64,000 nucleotides of DNA from Sinorhizobium sp. RAC02 (GCF_001713395.1 NZ_CP016452.1:2046001-2110000), one strand, 5' to 3'; shown: positions 54,198-64,000, counted from the first letter of the stretch. The notes: a model not told the origin generated them from the letters alone. Numbers and translations are program-made.

Positions 54198-55472
54198 TCA
54201 GCCTCGAACGCTCGCAGCCGCCGCGCCTTCATAGAGCGCGAGCACCTGGTCCACCGCGGCAACCAGAATGTCCTCGGCACTTTGGCCCTCTCCCGGCGCG
54301 ACCTGCGGCAGATATTGATGCAGCACCGGTTCGGGGATGCGCACGCCGTCAAGCGCGTCCATCAATCTTGCTACGGCAGCCTCCGCCTCCGGCCGCGTCC
54401 AATAGTAACGGATGCGGTCGCTGTAGCTGAAATGCCGCTGAACGCGCAGCGCCGTCGCATCGCCATGGTAGTAGCCGATCCAATAGCCGGGCGCTTCCGT
54501 CAGCAGCGCCTCCATGGCCTTGGCAAGGGATCGTTCACCGTAACCGGGCACCAGTTCCGACGCGACAAGGTCCAGTGCATACAGCGCCTCGCGATAGGCG
54601 AAGGTGAGGCCCGGGCCAACCTTGAGGATCGGGTAGCCGTCGCGGACCAGAGCCGCCAGCGCGTCGCCCGTCTGGTAGTCCGTCGAATGGGCCTCGAAGA
54701 CCAATGTCGGCTCGTCGTCGAGAAGGCTGCTCAAGGCTGCGGCACGCGGCGGATCGTAGGCGATGACATTGTCGCTGCCGAACTCGACACCCGGCTGCAC
54801 GACAAAAGCGATGACGCGCGCAAAAACCTCGGCGAGCCCCGCCTTGGCGAATGCCGCGCGATGCACGGCAATGGTCTCGCGGGCCGCTTCCGGCGCCGTC
54901 GGCTCGACCGTCGCCAACGCATGGTCCGCGCCGCCCGGGACGGGCACTTCCGTGCCGAGGATGTAGACGGGAGCCGGCAGGCCGGCGCGGGCGGCCGTTC
55001 GTTCCGCAACTGCACAGAGTGCTGCGGCGCGCTCCGCCACGGTACTGTCATCGAGGGCGGCGGGCTCGCCGGCGCAGCCCATCGAGGCGTCGAGGTGAAT
55101 CTTACCGAAACCGGCTGCGACATAGGCTTCGATCATGTCCGCCGCGTTGGCAAGCGCGACCTCCGCCGTCTCCTTGCGCCAGGGATTGGGACCAAGATGA
55201 TCGCCACCGAAAATGATCTGGTCGCGGTGCACCCCCTCTTCGCCCGCGATCTGCCCGACGAAGGCGACGAAATCGGCGGGCGTCATGCCGGTATAGCCGC
55301 CGAACTGGTTGACCTGGTTGCAGGTCGCTTCGACGAGCACCGGCCCGCCGCCCTTTGCGGCGCGCCGGAGTGCTGCACGCAGCACAACGGGATGAGCGGA
55401 ACAAATGGAGGGAATTCCATAAGGCTGGCCCGCACGCCGAGCGGCGGCAAGGCCCGTCAGGACGTTCTTCAT
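54198..55472 (-). CDS. GatZ/KbaZ-like protein, probable D-tagatose-6-phosphate 4-epimerase
   Basis: A 424-residue GatZ/KbaZ-family protein (COG4573). Blocks: [62 protein letters not shown] and [14 protein letters not shown]. GatZ was named as a non-catalytic aldolase partner. In Agrobacterium a homologue next to a PfkB kinase and polyol dehydrogenases was shown to epimerise tagatose 6-phosphate to fructose 6-phosphate. The same neighbours occur here and no GatY/KbaY is present, so the epimerase role is favoured. The ATG overlaps the kinase stop by 4 bp. Confidence 0.8.
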   Translation of the reverse strand: MKNVLTGLAAARRAGQPYGIPSICSAHPVVLRAALRRAAKGGGPVLVEATCNQVNQFGGYTGMTPADFVAFVGQIAGEEGVHRDQIIFGGDHLGPNPWRKETAEVALANAADMIEAYVAAGFGKIHLDASMGCAGEPAALDDSTVAERAAALCAVAERTAARAGLPAPVYILGTEVPVPGGADHALATVEPTAPEAARETIAVHRAAFAKAGLAEVFARVIAFVVQPGVEFGSDNVIAYDPPRAAALSSLLDDEPTLVFEAHSTDYQTGDALAALVRDGYPILKVGPGLTFAYREALYALDLVASELVPGYGERSLAKAMEALLTEAPGYWIGYYHGDATALRVQRHFSYSDRIRYYWTRPEAEAAVARLMDALDGVRIPEPVLHQYLPQVAPGEGQSAEDILVAAVDQVLALYEGAAAASVRG

Positions 55473-56458
55473 GCTGTCAGCTCCCGGCCTGCGGCGGCAA
55501 TGAAATCATCGAGCTCCGCCTTGTTGGATACTCCCTCCATCGGCCCCTGCTTCGTGACCGTGCGGGCGCCGGCAGCATTGGCATAAAGCAGTGCCCGGGC
55601 GGGCGGGAGGCCAGCACGCCGGCTTGTCAGATAGGCCGCGCCGAAACAGTCGCCCGCGCCAGTCGGATCGATTTCCTCCACTGCGAAGGCCGGGCAATCG
55701 ACACGGCCAAAGACCTTGCTGAAATGGGTAGACCCATCACTGCCGCGCTTCAGCACGACTTCGCCGATGCCCAAGCCGAGGAGGTGCTGCACCGCCGCCT
55801 CTTCCGTCGCAGCGCCGGCCGCGACCAGCAATTCGTCGCCGGACGGCAACAGCAGGTCGGTCACCGCAAGCATGTCATCAATGAGCTTGCGGCCCGCACC
55901 GTCCTGCACCAACTCCTTGCGGATGTTAGGATCAAAGGAAACCGAACCGCCGCGCGCCTTTACTGCTTGGACCGCTTCCACCAGGATTTCGGCGATGCCG
56001 GGAATGGCGAAGGCCGAGCCCATGACATGGACGTGCCCCGCACGCGCGATCAGCGAGCGTGCCGCCTCGGTCATGCTCGTTTCGCCGGCGGCCGAATACG
56101 CAATGTTGAACACGAAATCGCGTGCGCCATCGTTGCGATAGCGGACGAAGGCACTGCCGGTCGGCTTGCCGACAATCGTGGCGATCGCCGAGACGTCGAC
56201 ACCATCGGCCCGCAGGCGCTCGACGTTGAGCGTACCGAAGTCGTCGTCGCCGACAGCGGCGACAATGCCTGCCGCGCCACCGATACGCGCTACCTGATCG
56301 ATAAAGATGGCCGGGGCACCACTCGGGAACGGGCCGAGAAGCGGCTGGGCCTCAAGAAACCCCGTACCGATCGTCGTGGCCATGATCTCCACCAGGATTT
56401 CACCGACCGTGACCGTAGGCCCCAGGGCCTCCGGCGCCAATGCGCTTGTTATAGCCAA
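55469..56458 (-). CDS. PfkB-family sugar kinase, probable tagatose kinase
   Basis: A 329-residue kinase with the PfkB signatures: [16 protein letters not shown] near the N-terminus and the ATP/anion hole [15 protein letters not shown] with catalytic Asp. The TTG at 56458 has GGGGAG 6 nt upstream. It gives a natural start ([27 protein letters not shown]) and is better than any ATG. It overlaps the GatZ-like gene by 4 bp. In the matching Agrobacterium locus the kinase phosphorylates D-tagatose. Substrate assignment here is by context. Confidence 0.82.
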   Translation of the reverse strand: MAITSALAPEALGPTVTVGEILVEIMATTIGTGFLEAQPLLGPFPSGAPAIFIDQVARIGGAAGIVAAVGDDDFGTLNVERLRADGVDVSAIATIVGKPTGSAFVRYRNDGARDFVFNIAYSAAGETSMTEAARSLIARAGHVHVMGSAFAIPGIAEILVEAVQAVKARGGSVSFDPNIRKELVQDGAGRKLIDDMLAVTDLLLPSGDELLVAAGAATEEAAVQHLLGLGIGEVVLKRGSDGSTHFSKVFGRVDCPAFAVEEIDPTGAGDCFGAAYLTSRRAGLPPARALLYANAAGARTVTKQGPMEGVSNKAELDDFIAAAGRELTA

Positions 56459-56544
56459 TGCTTTCTCCCCGCATGAAAGCCGCCGAGACGGCTCCACCAA
56501 CTACATGAGAGATAACGGCCTTGCATCGGAAAAGTCAACATAAC

Positions 56545-56558
56545 TTTACGCGCGTAAA
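56545..56558. promoter_or_regulatory. LacI-type operator in the divergent polyol promoter region
   Basis: TTTACGCGCGTAAA is a perfect 14-bp palindrome with central CG, as in LacI/GalR operators, 87 bp upstream of the kinase start. Related half-sites occur near the divergent binding-protein start: TTTACG at 56732-56737 and CGTAAA at 56762-56767. Two separated sites allow looping over the 320-bp gap. The cognate repressor is probably the LacI protein at 60126. Confidence 0.6.
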
Positions 56559-56780
56559 TTAAATTACGGCATTGTGTAATGCCGCATCGCAGCAAATTGC
56601 TTTTTGCGACGCAATAAGAAACTTGAGTTTAGCCCTTATTTTTCAAATATTTGCGGAAACCGTACGAAGCGAACGCCCACCGAGCCCAGATAATTCCCTT
56701 GACATCCACCATCAATTTACCGGATACCAACTTTACGCATGTAGCTTTATGCGTGGACATCCGTAAAGGAGGAACGGACT

Positions 56781-58094
56781 ATGAGGATTCTTATTCGCAT
56801 TCTGTCATCGTCTGCCGTCGGCCTGGGCCTGCTCAGCGGCCTGGCGCAGGCTGAAGAAATCAGCATCGCCACCGTGAACAACGGCGACATGATCATCATG
56901 CAGAAGCTGTCGGCCGCCTGGGAGAAGGAAACCGGCAACAAGATCAACTGGATCGTATTGGAAGAAAACGTCCTGCGTGAACGCGTGACGACCGACATCG
57001 CCACCAAGAGCGGCCAGTTCGACGTCATGACCATCGGCGGCTACGAGGCGCCGATCTGGGGCAAGCAGGGCTGGCTGGCGCCGGTCGACGATCTCGGCGA
57101 CGATTACGACTATGCCGACCTTCTTGAGCCGATCAAGGCAGGGCTGACCGTCGACGGCAAGCTCTATGCTGTGCCGTTCTACACCGAAAGCTCGTTCACG
57201 CTCTACCGCAAGGATCTGTTCGACGCGGCCGGCCTCACCATGCCTGATCAGCCGACCTACGAGCAGATCAAGGAATACGCGGCCAAACTCACCGACAAGT
57301 CCAAGCAGCAATATGGCATCTGCCTGCGCGGCAAGCCGGGCTGGGGCGAGAACATGGCCTTCCTCGGCACGATGGTGAATGCCTATGGCGGACGCTGGTT
57401 CGACATGGACTGGAAGCCGCAGCTCAATTCCGAGCCGTGGAAGAAAGCCATCACCGACTACGTCGCCCTTCTGGGTGAATACGGCCCCCAGGGTGCGACG
57501 GCGAATGGGTTCAACGAGAACCAGACGCTGTTTGCGACCGGTCATTGCGCGATGTGGATCGATGCGACGTCTGCCGCGGGTCGCGTCTACGATCCCAAGC
57601 AGAGCCAGGTCGCCGACAAGATCGCCTTCACGCGCTCGCCGATCGCAGAGACGGCGAACGGATCGAGCTGGTCCTGGTCCTGGAACCTCGCCATTCCGGC
57701 AACCTCGCAAAAGGCCGACGTCGCCAAGTCCTTCCTGAAGTGGGCGACCTCCAAGGACTATGTGAAGATGGTCGGCGAGAGCGAAGGCTGGGTTGCCGTG
57801 CCCCCGGGTACGCGCAAATCCACCTACGCGCTGCCGGAATACCAGAAGGCGGCACCGTTCGCGGAAACCGTATTGCAGGCAATCCTGTCAGCCGACCCGT
57901 CCAAACCGACCAAGGATCCGGTGCCCTATACCGGCGTGCAATTTGTCGCCATTCCGGAATTCCAGGCGATCGGCACCTTCGTTGGCCAGCAGGTCAGCGC
58001 AGCGCTCGCCGGCCAGCAGACGGTCGATGCCGCGCTTGAAGCGGCCCAGACGCAGGTCGAGCGCGACATGACGCGCGCCGGCTACATCAAGTAA
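56781..58094 (+). CDS. Polyol-binding periplasmic protein (SmoE-like, CUT1 family)
   Basis: A 437-residue SBP_bac_1 protein. The signal peptide (MRILIRILSSSAVGLGLLSGLAQA) precedes EEISIATVNNGDM. Core blocks: WEKETGNKINWIVLEENVLRERVTTDIATKSGQFDV and PFYTESSFTLYRKDLFDAAGL, both typical of sorbitol/mannitol-type binding proteins. It serves the permeases and ATPase on the opposite strand. AAGGAGG lies 9 nt before the ATG. Altritol, galactitol or a related hexitol is the likely ligand by context. Confidence 0.88.
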   Translation: MRILIRILSSSAVGLGLLSGLAQAEEISIATVNNGDMIIMQKLSAAWEKETGNKINWIVLEENVLRERVTTDIATKSGQFDVMTIGGYEAPIWGKQGWLAPVDDLGDDYDYADLLEPIKAGLTVDGKLYAVPFYTESSFTLYRKDLFDAAGLTMPDQPTYEQIKEYAAKLTDKSKQQYGICLRGKPGWGENMAFLGTMVNAYGGRWFDMDWKPQLNSEPWKKAITDYVALLGEYGPQGATANGFNENQTLFATGHCAMWIDATSAAGRVYDPKQSQVADKIAFTRSPIAETANGSSWSWSWNLAIPATSQKADVAKSFLKWATSKDYVKMVGESEGWVAVPPGTRKSTYALPEYQKAAPFAETVLQAILSADPSKPTKDPVPYTGVQFVAIPEFQAIGTFVGQQVSAALAGQQTVDAALEAAQTQVERDMTRAGYIK

Positions 58095-58102
58095 CGGGCT
58101 CA

Positions 58103-58161
58103 GCCTGCGGCTTGCCCGCAGGCCCTCCCGGGAGGCCTGGCGTTTTTTGGCGCCGGGCCTC
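58103..58161 (+). other. Tandem stem-loops after the polyol-binding-protein gene
   Basis: The first hairpin pairs GCCTGCGG (58103-58110) with CCGCAGGC (58116-58123). The second pairs GAGGCCTGGCG (58132-58142) with CGCCGGGCCTC (58151-58161), with one G-U pair, around a TTTTTTGG loop. They start 9 bp after the stop. No U-run follows the second stem, so partial attenuation and mRNA protection are more likely than full termination. Confidence 0.65.
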
Positions 58162-58234
58162 TCCGCATCAAAAAAGTTTTCGATCAACAGAACCGCCACC
58201 ACAGCCCGTTGTGACGACGGGATGGAGAACCGAT

Positions 58235-59005
58235 ATGAGACTTCAAGACAAGATTGCCCTGATCACCGGCGGCGCGCGCGGGATCGGCCTCGGCTTCGCG
58301 GAAGCCTACGCCGCCGAGGGCGCAAAGGTCATCATTGCCGATATCAATCTCGAGCGCGCCCGCGAAGCGGCGGCATCCATCGGTCCCGCAGCGACCGCCG
58401 TCAAGCTCGACGTCACGAACCTTGCCGACATCGATGCCGTGATCAAAAAGATCGACGAAGACTTCGGTGGCATCGACATCCTCGTCAACAACGCGGCGAT
58501 CTTCGACATGGCGCCGATCCAGGCGATCACCGAAGACAGCTACGACCGCGTTTTCAACGTGAACCTCAAAGGCCCGCTGTTCACGATGAAGGCGGTAGCG
58601 AATGTGATGATCACGCGCGGGCGCGGCGGTAAGATCATCAACATGGCAAGCCAGGCCGGCCGGCGCGGCGAAGCGCTGGTGACGCTGTACTGCGCATCGA
58701 AAGCCGCCATCATCTCCGCAACGCAGTCGGCAGCCCTTGCCCTCGTCAAACACGGCATCAACGTCAACGCGATCGCGCCTGGTGTCGTCGATGGCGAACA
58801 TTGGGATATTGTCGATGCGAAATTCGCCGAGTGGGAAGGGCTGAAGCCGGGCGAGAAGAAGGCGGCGGTGGCGCAATCCGTACCGATCGGCCGGTTCGCG
58901 ACGCCGGACGACATCAAGGGCCTCGCCGTCTTCCTCGCCTCGAAGGACAGTGATTACATTCTCGCCCAGACATACAATGTCGACGGCGGCAACTGGATGA
59001 ACTGA
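58235..59005 (+). CDS. Short-chain dehydrogenase, probable polyol (galactitol/sorbitol) dehydrogenase
   Basis: A 256-residue classical SDR. Cofactor loop TGGARGIG (11-18), Asp37 favouring NAD, NNAA (85-88), Ser139, Tyr152 and Lys156 are all present. IADINLERAREAAASIGP is the SmoS-type signature. It oxidises a hexitol to a ketose; in the matching Agrobacterium locus the SDR oxidises galactitol. The start ATG 58235 is the first in-frame ATG with the family N-terminus. It lies 3 bp ahead of the zinc dehydrogenase gene. Confidence 0.87.
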   Translation: MRLQDKIALITGGARGIGLGFAEAYAAEGAKVIIADINLERAREAAASIGPAATAVKLDVTNLADIDAVIKKIDEDFGGIDILVNNAAIFDMAPIQAITEDSYDRVFNVNLKGPLFTMKAVANVMITRGRGGKIINMASQAGRRGEALVTLYCASKAAIISATQSAALALVKHGINVNAIAPGVVDGEHWDIVDAKFAEWEGLKPGEKKAAVAQSVPIGRFATPDDIKGLAVFLASKDSDYILAQTYNVDGGNWMN

Positions 59006-59008
59006 ACC

Positions 59009-60031
59009 ATGGCAAACCACATGAAAGCGATCCACTTCACCGCCAAGGGCGAAGCCGCCCTTGCCGATCTGCCGGTCGGCGATCTTCCCCCCGGCCATGC
59101 CCTGGTCAAGGTCCGGGCATCCGGCCTCTGCCACACGGATATCGATGTGCTGCACGCGCGTTATGGCGACGGCGCCTTCCCGCTTGTGCCGGGCCATGAA
59201 TTTGCCGGTGAGGTTCAGGCGATTGCAGCCGACGTCACCGGTGTTCGCGTTGGAGACCGGGTCGCCGTCGACCCGAACCTGCCCTGTGGCACCTGCCCTT
59301 CCTGCCGGAAAGGGCTATCGAACCTCTGCCAAAACCTGAAGGCCTATGGCGTGTCGCACAATGGCGGCTTTGCCGAATACAGCATCGTGCGCGCCGACCA
59401 CCTGCACGGCATCGGCGACATGCCCTATCACATCGCAGCCCTCGCCGAGCCGCTCGCCTGCGTGGTCAACGGCCTCGGCAGTGCGGGCCTGCGCAACGGC
59501 GCGCCCATGCCGCGCGAGGCGCTGGTCATCGGCGCCGGCCCGATCGGCCTGCTGCTGGCGCTTTCGCTGAAGGCGGAAGGTGCGGAAAACGTCACGGTCG
59601 CCGATATCAACGAAAGCCGCCTCGCCTTCGCAGCCGAACTCGGGCTGGGCGGAATTATCTCCGGTTCCGCAGACCTTGCGAACAGGGCGCGCTCCTACGA
59701 TTTCGTGGCCGATGCCACCGGCATTGCGCGTGTCGTCGAAGGCATGATCGATCTTGTCGCCGATGGTGGCACGGCCCTGCTTTTCGGCGTTTGCGCGCCG
59801 GATGCGCGGATCTCTATCGCGCCGTTCGAGATCTTTCGCCGTCAGTTGAAGCTGGTCGGTTCGCATTCGTTGAACCGCAACATCCCTGATGCGCTGGATA
59901 TCCTCAAGCGAGATGATGGCAGAATGGCAAAACTCGTCTCGCATCGGCTGACGCTGGAGGAGGTGCTACCGTTCTTTACACGGAAGCCGACGGACCCCGC
60001 CACGATGAAGGTGCAGTTTGCCGCCGACTGA
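59009..60031 (+). CDS. Zinc-dependent alcohol dehydrogenase, probable altritol-type polyol dehydrogenase
   Basis: A 340-residue MDR protein. The catalytic zinc is held by Cys41 (SGLCHTD) and His63/Glu64 (GHEF), the structural zinc by Cys93, 96, 99 and 107 (CGTCPSCRKGLSNLC). The Rossmann motif is VIGAGPIGLLLALSL, and Asp in VADINESR favours NAD. In the Agrobacterium altritol/galactitol locus the equivalent enzyme is D-altritol 5-dehydrogenase, giving D-tagatose. The position next to the SDR, kinase and epimerase genes supports this, but the substrate is not proven. Confidence 0.85.
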   Translation: MANHMKAIHFTAKGEAALADLPVGDLPPGHALVKVRASGLCHTDIDVLHARYGDGAFPLVPGHEFAGEVQAIAADVTGVRVGDRVAVDPNLPCGTCPSCRKGLSNLCQNLKAYGVSHNGGFAEYSIVRADHLHGIGDMPYHIAALAEPLACVVNGLGSAGLRNGAPMPREALVIGAGPIGLLLALSLKAEGAENVTVADINESRLAFAAELGLGGIISGSADLANRARSYDFVADATGIARVVEGMIDLVADGGTALLFGVCAPDARISIAPFEIFRRQLKLVGSHSLNRNIPDALDILKRDDGRMAKLVSHRLTLEEVLPFFTRKPTDPATMKVQFAAD

Positions 60032-60125
60032 TCGCCGAACTGCCGATGGTCGCCTCCAGTTTGCGCTTCCCCCCCGAAATGGGGCCAGCTAAGAAGGCGT
60101 GCATCAGAACCCAGGGAGCACACGT

Positions 60126-61157
60126 TTGGCCAAGTCGATCAGAACGATGGAGGATTTTTCCGAGTTCGTCGGCCTGTCCCGGCCCACGGTGTCGAAATAC
60201 TTCAACGACCCGTCTTCGGTGCGCAAGAAAACGCGCGACACCATCGAGGAAGCGCTGAAAAAATCCGGCTTTCGGCCGAATATCTTCGCCGTGAATCTCA
60301 ACCGCCGCCGCTCGAACATCATCGGGGTGGTCATCCCCAACTCGACTGACCCGTTCTACATGGCGCTGACGCGGCGCATCGAACTGATCGCCAATGAAGC
60401 GGGCTTCCTCGCCTTCGTGCTGTCATCAGATGGGCGCGCGGATATGGAGGACAACGCGATCAAGACGTTCAAGTCGATGAACGTCGCCGGCGCCATCATC
60501 GCGCCGCTCGGAACGCGCTCGCGCCACACCACGCTGGAACGGCTCGGCGAAGCCATTCCACTCGTCTATGTCGATTCTCCGATCGATGAGGCCTCGGCGT
60601 TCGTCGGCACGGACAACCGCCAAAGTTTCGGGCTGATCGTCGACTATCTCTGCCGGTCCGGCGAACCACCCTGCTATTTCGGCATGCCGCAGGTCAATAC
60701 GAACGCCGCCACCCGCCTGAGTGCCTACCGGGAGGCCATGGAACGCCTCAACGTCGAGCCTCGAATCCTGCCGGTCGCCGACACGACCACCTGGGATTTC
60801 GAACAGTTCGCCTTCGAGGAGGCAAGCCGCCTCTTCGCGAAACCCGATCAGCTTGCCTCCCGCACCATTCTTTGCGCCAACGACCGTCTGGCCTTCGGTG
60901 TCATCGCCGCCGCCTGGCAGCGCGGCTTGAAGATCGGCCACGGTGCCGGCTACGATCTGCGTGTCGCCGGTCACGACGACCATCCATTGTCGCGGTATGC
61001 CTGCCCACCCATTACGACGGTCGCGCAGAACTACAACGAGATCGGCCGCCTCGCGATCGAGCTCCTCCTTCGCAAACTCAGCGAAGTGAGCGATGGCGCA
61101 ACCGCCAAAGATCAGATTCTGCTGAGATCCGATCTCATGCTCAGGCAGTCGGCCTGA
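60126..61157 (+). CDS. LacI-family transcriptional regulator of the polyol locus
   Basis: A 343-residue LacI protein from the TTG at 60126 (AGGGAG 7 nt upstream). The frame is open to a GTG at 60099. The HTH reads MEDFSEFVGLSRPTVSKYFNDPSSVRKKTRDTIEEALKKSGFRPN. The sugar-binding domain follows with IGVVIPNSTDPFYMALTRRIE and ILCANDRLAFGVIAA. The first HTH helix (TMEDFSEFVGLS) is slightly unusual because A-x-x-A-G-V is replaced. It probably represses the divergent polyol genes via the palindrome at 56545. The effector is presumably a pathway polyol or ketose. Confidence 0.88.
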   Translation: MAKSIRTMEDFSEFVGLSRPTVSKYFNDPSSVRKKTRDTIEEALKKSGFRPNIFAVNLNRRRSNIIGVVIPNSTDPFYMALTRRIELIANEAGFLAFVLSSDGRADMEDNAIKTFKSMNVAGAIIAPLGTRSRHTTLERLGEAIPLVYVDSPIDEASAFVGTDNRQSFGLIVDYLCRSGEPPCYFGMPQVNTNAATRLSAYREAMERLNVEPRILPVADTTTWDFEQFAFEEASRLFAKPDQLASRTILCANDRLAFGVIAAAWQRGLKIGHGAGYDLRVAGHDDHPLSRYACPPITTVAQNYNEIGRLAIELLLRKLSEVSDGATAKDQILLRSDLMLRQSA

Positions 61158-61702
61158 CTTCCTGGGTGAATGCCGAATGGCGTCTCAGGTCTTGAACGGA
61201 AGCGAACCTACGACCTTGTCGTTGCAAAAGCCCAATGCCTGAAAGTTCTCGTAGAGGAGATCGCGATTGGCTTTGATGCAATTGCATATTTGGGGCCGAT
61301 AGCAGACCGTCTGCTGCAAGAATCCACAACGCAAAAAAGCGGACACCTTAGTGTACGGCGCAGGGGTCAGGCATCGGTCTCAATGCGGCCTGACTGAAAG
61401 AAAGCCATAGACGGTCGGTGCGCCGGAGCGATCTCTCGATCTACGCAGCAGCACGCGTCTCTCGTCCGAACACCGCGTTCCATAGCTGCGGTTCGCACCT
61501 TCGCGTTTTGGGATCGGTCATCGTGGATTTTGGCTCATCGCGCTTGAGGCGACTGAGCCACCGCGTCCAGACAAGTGCCGGAAACTTCTGCCATCAATGA
61601 ACAACGATTTTTCGCATCCAATCGCGTGAAGAGAATGTCGTACCTTAATTTTCCATAAAAACTATAGACTATTAATGCATCTGTCTCAGCACTGGTGCGT
61701 TC
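61158..61702. other. Non-coding gap between the LacI gene and the flavin monooxygenases
   Basis: About 545 bases with no gene I can support. Short open frames on both strands lack family features. The last 100 bases turn AT-rich (around 61640-61680, with ATAAAAACTATAGACTATTAAT) and probably hold the promoter of the monooxygenase pair. No repeat or terminator stands out. Confidence 0.4.
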
Positions 61703-62695
61703 ATGTCCTATCATCTCAGCCTCCTCGACAAAAGCCCGGTCGAATCCGGCCAGACCACTGCAGAAGCGCTGCAGACGACGGTGAAGCTTGCTTTGAGAGC
61801 GGAAGCGCTGGGCTATCACCGGTATTGGGTAGCCGAACACCACAATATGGCCAGCCTCGCCAGTTCGGCGCCCGAGGCGCTGATCGCCTATCTTCTGGCA
61901 AGGACCTCGCGAATCCGCGTCGGCTCCGGCGGCGTCATGCTGCAGCACTACAGCGCCTACAAGGTCGCCGAAACCTTCAATCTTCTGGCCTCCCTGGCGC
62001 CCGGGCGGGTCGATCTCGGCGTCGGCAAGGCGCCCGGCGGCTTTCCGGTTTCGACCAACGCGTTGCAGGCGGCCATCGACCCCGCACGTAAGCCGAAATT
62101 CGACGATCAGCTTTCCGATCTCAACCGCTACCTGTCGGTCGCGCCCGATGCGACGGATCTCGCGGCGACGCCGCTCCCGACCGTGGCGCCCGAGCGCTTC
62201 CTGCTCGGCGCCAGCGTCGAAAGCGCCAGGCTTGCGGCCGACAAGGGCTGGCAGCTGGTCTTCGCCGGTCACCTGAACGGCGACCCGGAAAACCTGCGCA
62301 AGACATTCGAGGCGTATCGCGAGGCAAGCGGCGGCAAGGCGCCGATCCTGGCGCTGGCAGCCTTCGTCGCGGAGGACGAGGCGCAGGCGCGTGAGCGGGT
62401 TTCGGGGCTCAGAATCTTCAAGGTTTTCCTCTCGACCGGCCAGAGCGTCAATGTCGGCAGCGAGGAGCAGGCGGCCGAGTTCGCGCGGCAGTCCGGTGTC
62501 ACGGACTACCGTGTCGAGGAGAAGGTGCCGAGCATCCTGCATGGCACGCCGGCGCAGGTGCGTGACGAATTTGACGATCTCCACCACCGCTACGGCGTCT
62601 CCGAATTCATCATCGAAACCCCGGCGCTGACGGCGGCCGAACGCTTCCAGTCCATTGAGCTGCTGGCGAAGGAACGGCTGTCGCTCGCTGCCTGA
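61703..62695 (+). CDS. LLM-class (luciferase-like) flavin-dependent oxidoreductase
   Basis: A 330-residue bacterial-luciferase-fold enzyme. [43 protein letters not shown] and [16 protein letters not shown] are the diagnostic blocks (the EHH motif and the FMN-binding region). Such enzymes use FMNH2 or F420-like flavin supplied by a reductase to oxidise alkanesulfonates, amines or similar compounds. It lies 22 bp ahead of a second, different LLM monooxygenase, so the two form one operon. The substrate is unknown. Confidence 0.88.
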   Translation: MSYHLSLLDKSPVESGQTTAEALQTTVKLALRAEALGYHRYWVAEHHNMASLASSAPEALIAYLLARTSRIRVGSGGVMLQHYSAYKVAETFNLLASLAPGRVDLGVGKAPGGFPVSTNALQAAIDPARKPKFDDQLSDLNRYLSVAPDATDLAATPLPTVAPERFLLGASVESARLAADKGWQLVFAGHLNGDPENLRKTFEAYREASGGKAPILALAAFVAEDEAQARERVSGLRIFKVFLSTGQSVNVGSEEQAAEFARQSGVTDYRVEEKVPSILHGTPAQVRDEFDDLHHRYGVSEFIIETPALTAAERFQSIELLAKERLSLAA

Positions 62696-62717
62696 ATTTT
62701 CCGGAAAGGATGATCCC

Positions 62718-64000
62718 ATGTCCCAGAAAAACGTCACGTTCGGTATCATGCTGCAAGGGCCGGGCGGCCACATGAACGCCTGGAAACATCCGAGCGGACC
62801 GGCCGATGCAAGCGTCAATTTCCCCTTTTTCGTGGAGACTGCCCGCAAGGCCGAAAACACAGGCATTGCCTTCGCCTTCGTCGCCGACGGTCTCTACATC
62901 AACGAACAGTCCATCCCGCACTTCCTCAACCGGTTCGAGCCGATCTCGATCCTCTCGGCACTCGCAGCCTCGACGTCGAAGATCGGCCTCGTCGGCACGG
63001 TCTCGACCTCCTATAGCGATCCCTTCACCGTTGCGCGCCAGTTCGCCACGATCGATCTGATCAGCGGTGGCCGTGCCGGTTGGAATGCCGTGACGACGCC
63101 GCTCGAAGGCTCGGGCCGCAACTACAGCCGCGAGCACCCCGAACACGAGTTGCGCTATGAGATTGCCGACGAATATCTCGATGTCGTCAAAGGCCTGTGG
63201 GATTCCTGGGACGACGACGCCTTCCTGTGCAACCGCGAGACGGGTGTCTATGTCGACAAGACCAAGCTCCGCCGGCTCGGCCACAAGGGGCGGTTCTTCC
63301 GCGTCGAGGGGCCGCTCAATATCGGTCGCTCGAAGCAGGGGCAACCGGTCGTCTTCCAGGCGGGCGCCTCCGATTCCGGCGTGAAGCTCGCCGGCAAACA
63401 TGCCGATGCCGTCTTCACCAATGGCGGCCCCTTCGAGGACGCGGCGGTCTTTTACAAGCAGGTGAAGCAGAGCGCGATCGCGCAGGGACGCCGGGCGGCC
63501 GACGTGCGCATCTTCCCCGGTATCGCGCCCATCGTCGGCGCGACGGCCGAGGAGGCGGAACGGAAATACCAGGCGATCCGCAATCTCGTGACCGTCGAGG
63601 AGGCGTTGCTCTATTTGGGTCGCTTCTTCGACCACCATGATTTCAGCGCCTATCCGCTCGACGAGGCCTTTCCGGAACTCGGGGATATCGGCAAGAACAG
63701 CTTTCGCGCCACGACCGACCGGATCAAGAAGACGGCGCGCGAGCAGAACCTCACGCTCCGCGAAATCGCGCTTGACGTCGCGACACCCCGCACCGCCTTC
63801 ATTGGAACGGCCGACCATATCGCCGACGAGATCATCCGCTGGGTCGACGGCAGTGCGGCGGATGGCTTCATCCTCGGCTTCCAGGTGATCGCCGAAGGCC
63901 TCGACGATTTCGCAGCGCATGTCCTGCCCGTCCTTGCGGCCCGCGGATATTTCAATCCGTCACTCGAAGGCCAGACGCTGCGCGACCATCTGGGCCTGCC
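62718..64000 (+). CDS. NtaA/SnaA/DszA-family FMN-dependent monooxygenase (3' end beyond window)
   Basis: 427 codons are visible, and the frame is open at the right edge; the family has about 440-460 residues, so only the tail is missing. Blocks: [70 protein letters not shown] and [12 protein letters not shown]. Relatives are the nitrilotriacetate, EDTA, pristinamycin and dibenzothiophene-sulfone monooxygenases, which need a separate flavin reductase. AAAGGA lies before the ATG. The role is uncharacterised here; sulfur or xenobiotic metabolism is the usual context. Confidence 0.9.
   Translation, partial: MSQKNVTFGIMLQGPGGHMNAWKHPSGPADASVNFPFFVETARKAENTGIAFAFVADGLYINEQSIPHFLNRFEPISILSALAASTSKIGLVGTVSTSYSDPFTVARQFATIDLISGGRAGWNAVTTPLEGSGRNYSREHPEHELRYEIADEYLDVVKGLWDSWDDDAFLCNRETGVYVDKTKLRRLGHKGRFFRVEGPLNIGRSKQGQPVVFQAGASDSGVKLAGKHADAVFTNGGPFEDAAVFYKQVKQSAIAQGRRAADVRIFPGIAPIVGATAEEAERKYQAIRNLVTVEEALLYLGRFFDHHDFSAYPLDEAFPELGDIGKNSFRATTDRIKKTAREQNLTLREIALDVATPRTAFIGTADHIADEIIRWVDGSAADGFILGFQVIAEGLDDFAAHVLPVLAARGYFNPSLEGQTLRDHLGL

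Overview
The window is GC-rich DNA that looks like an accessory replicon or catabolic island of a member of the Rhizobiaceae (Rhizobium, Agrobacterium, Ensifer or Shinella type). The reasons are its density of ABC importers with catabolic enzymes, a polyol locus arranged like the altritol/galactitol locus of Agrobacterium, and an intergenic repeat typical of rhizobia. No rRNA, tRNA, CRISPR array, replication origin or intact insertion sequence was seen.

Layout. 0-5 kb: the start of an intradiol ring-cleavage dioxygenase gene under a LacI-type promoter/operator, two membrane proteins (LtrA, DUF1275), a truncated YcaC-like hydrolase, a NUDIX hydrolase and a Bcr/CflA efflux pump. 5.1-13.7 kb: a nitrile/amide regulon. 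It has an AmiC-like sensor, an AmiR-like ANTAR antiterminator, a leader RNA with a terminator, a nitrilase, a branched-chain-type ABC importer with a fused permease-ATPase, and an amidase. 14-19.5 kb: two Tat-signal hydrolases, a degenerate DJ-1-like protein and a 934-residue winged-helix/ATPase regulator. 19.7-21.2 kb: remains of tctA, a methyltransferase and an IS6-family transposase. 21.3-23.5 kb: a divergent AraC regulator and MFS pump. 23.8-34.2 kb: a dipeptide-type ABC importer with an M20 hydrolase, a gamma-glutamyltransferase-like enzyme, an alpha/beta hydrolase and an IclR regulator.

34.6-51.1 kb: two divergent operons, each with a complete Liv-type ABC importer. They flank an RpiR regulator and a strong inverted repeat. 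They carry a glutamine-synthetase-like ligase, an M20 deacylase, an N-formylglutamate-amidohydrolase-like enzyme, two related cysteine hydrolases and a class III aminotransferase. I do not recognise the pathway; it is the best candidate here for an undescribed catabolic system. It ends exactly on a truncated dehydrogenase of the next locus.

51.1-61.2 kb: a polyol locus with a CUT1 ABC importer, a PfkB kinase, a GatZ-like epimerase, an SDR, a zinc alcohol dehydrogenase and a LacI regulator. It matches the altritol/galactitol to tagatose pathway described in Agrobacterium. 61.7-64 kb: two luciferase-like flavin monooxygenases, the second cut by the window edge.

A recurring feature is a strong stem-loop directly after the solute-binding-protein gene in four of the five importer operons that have one.
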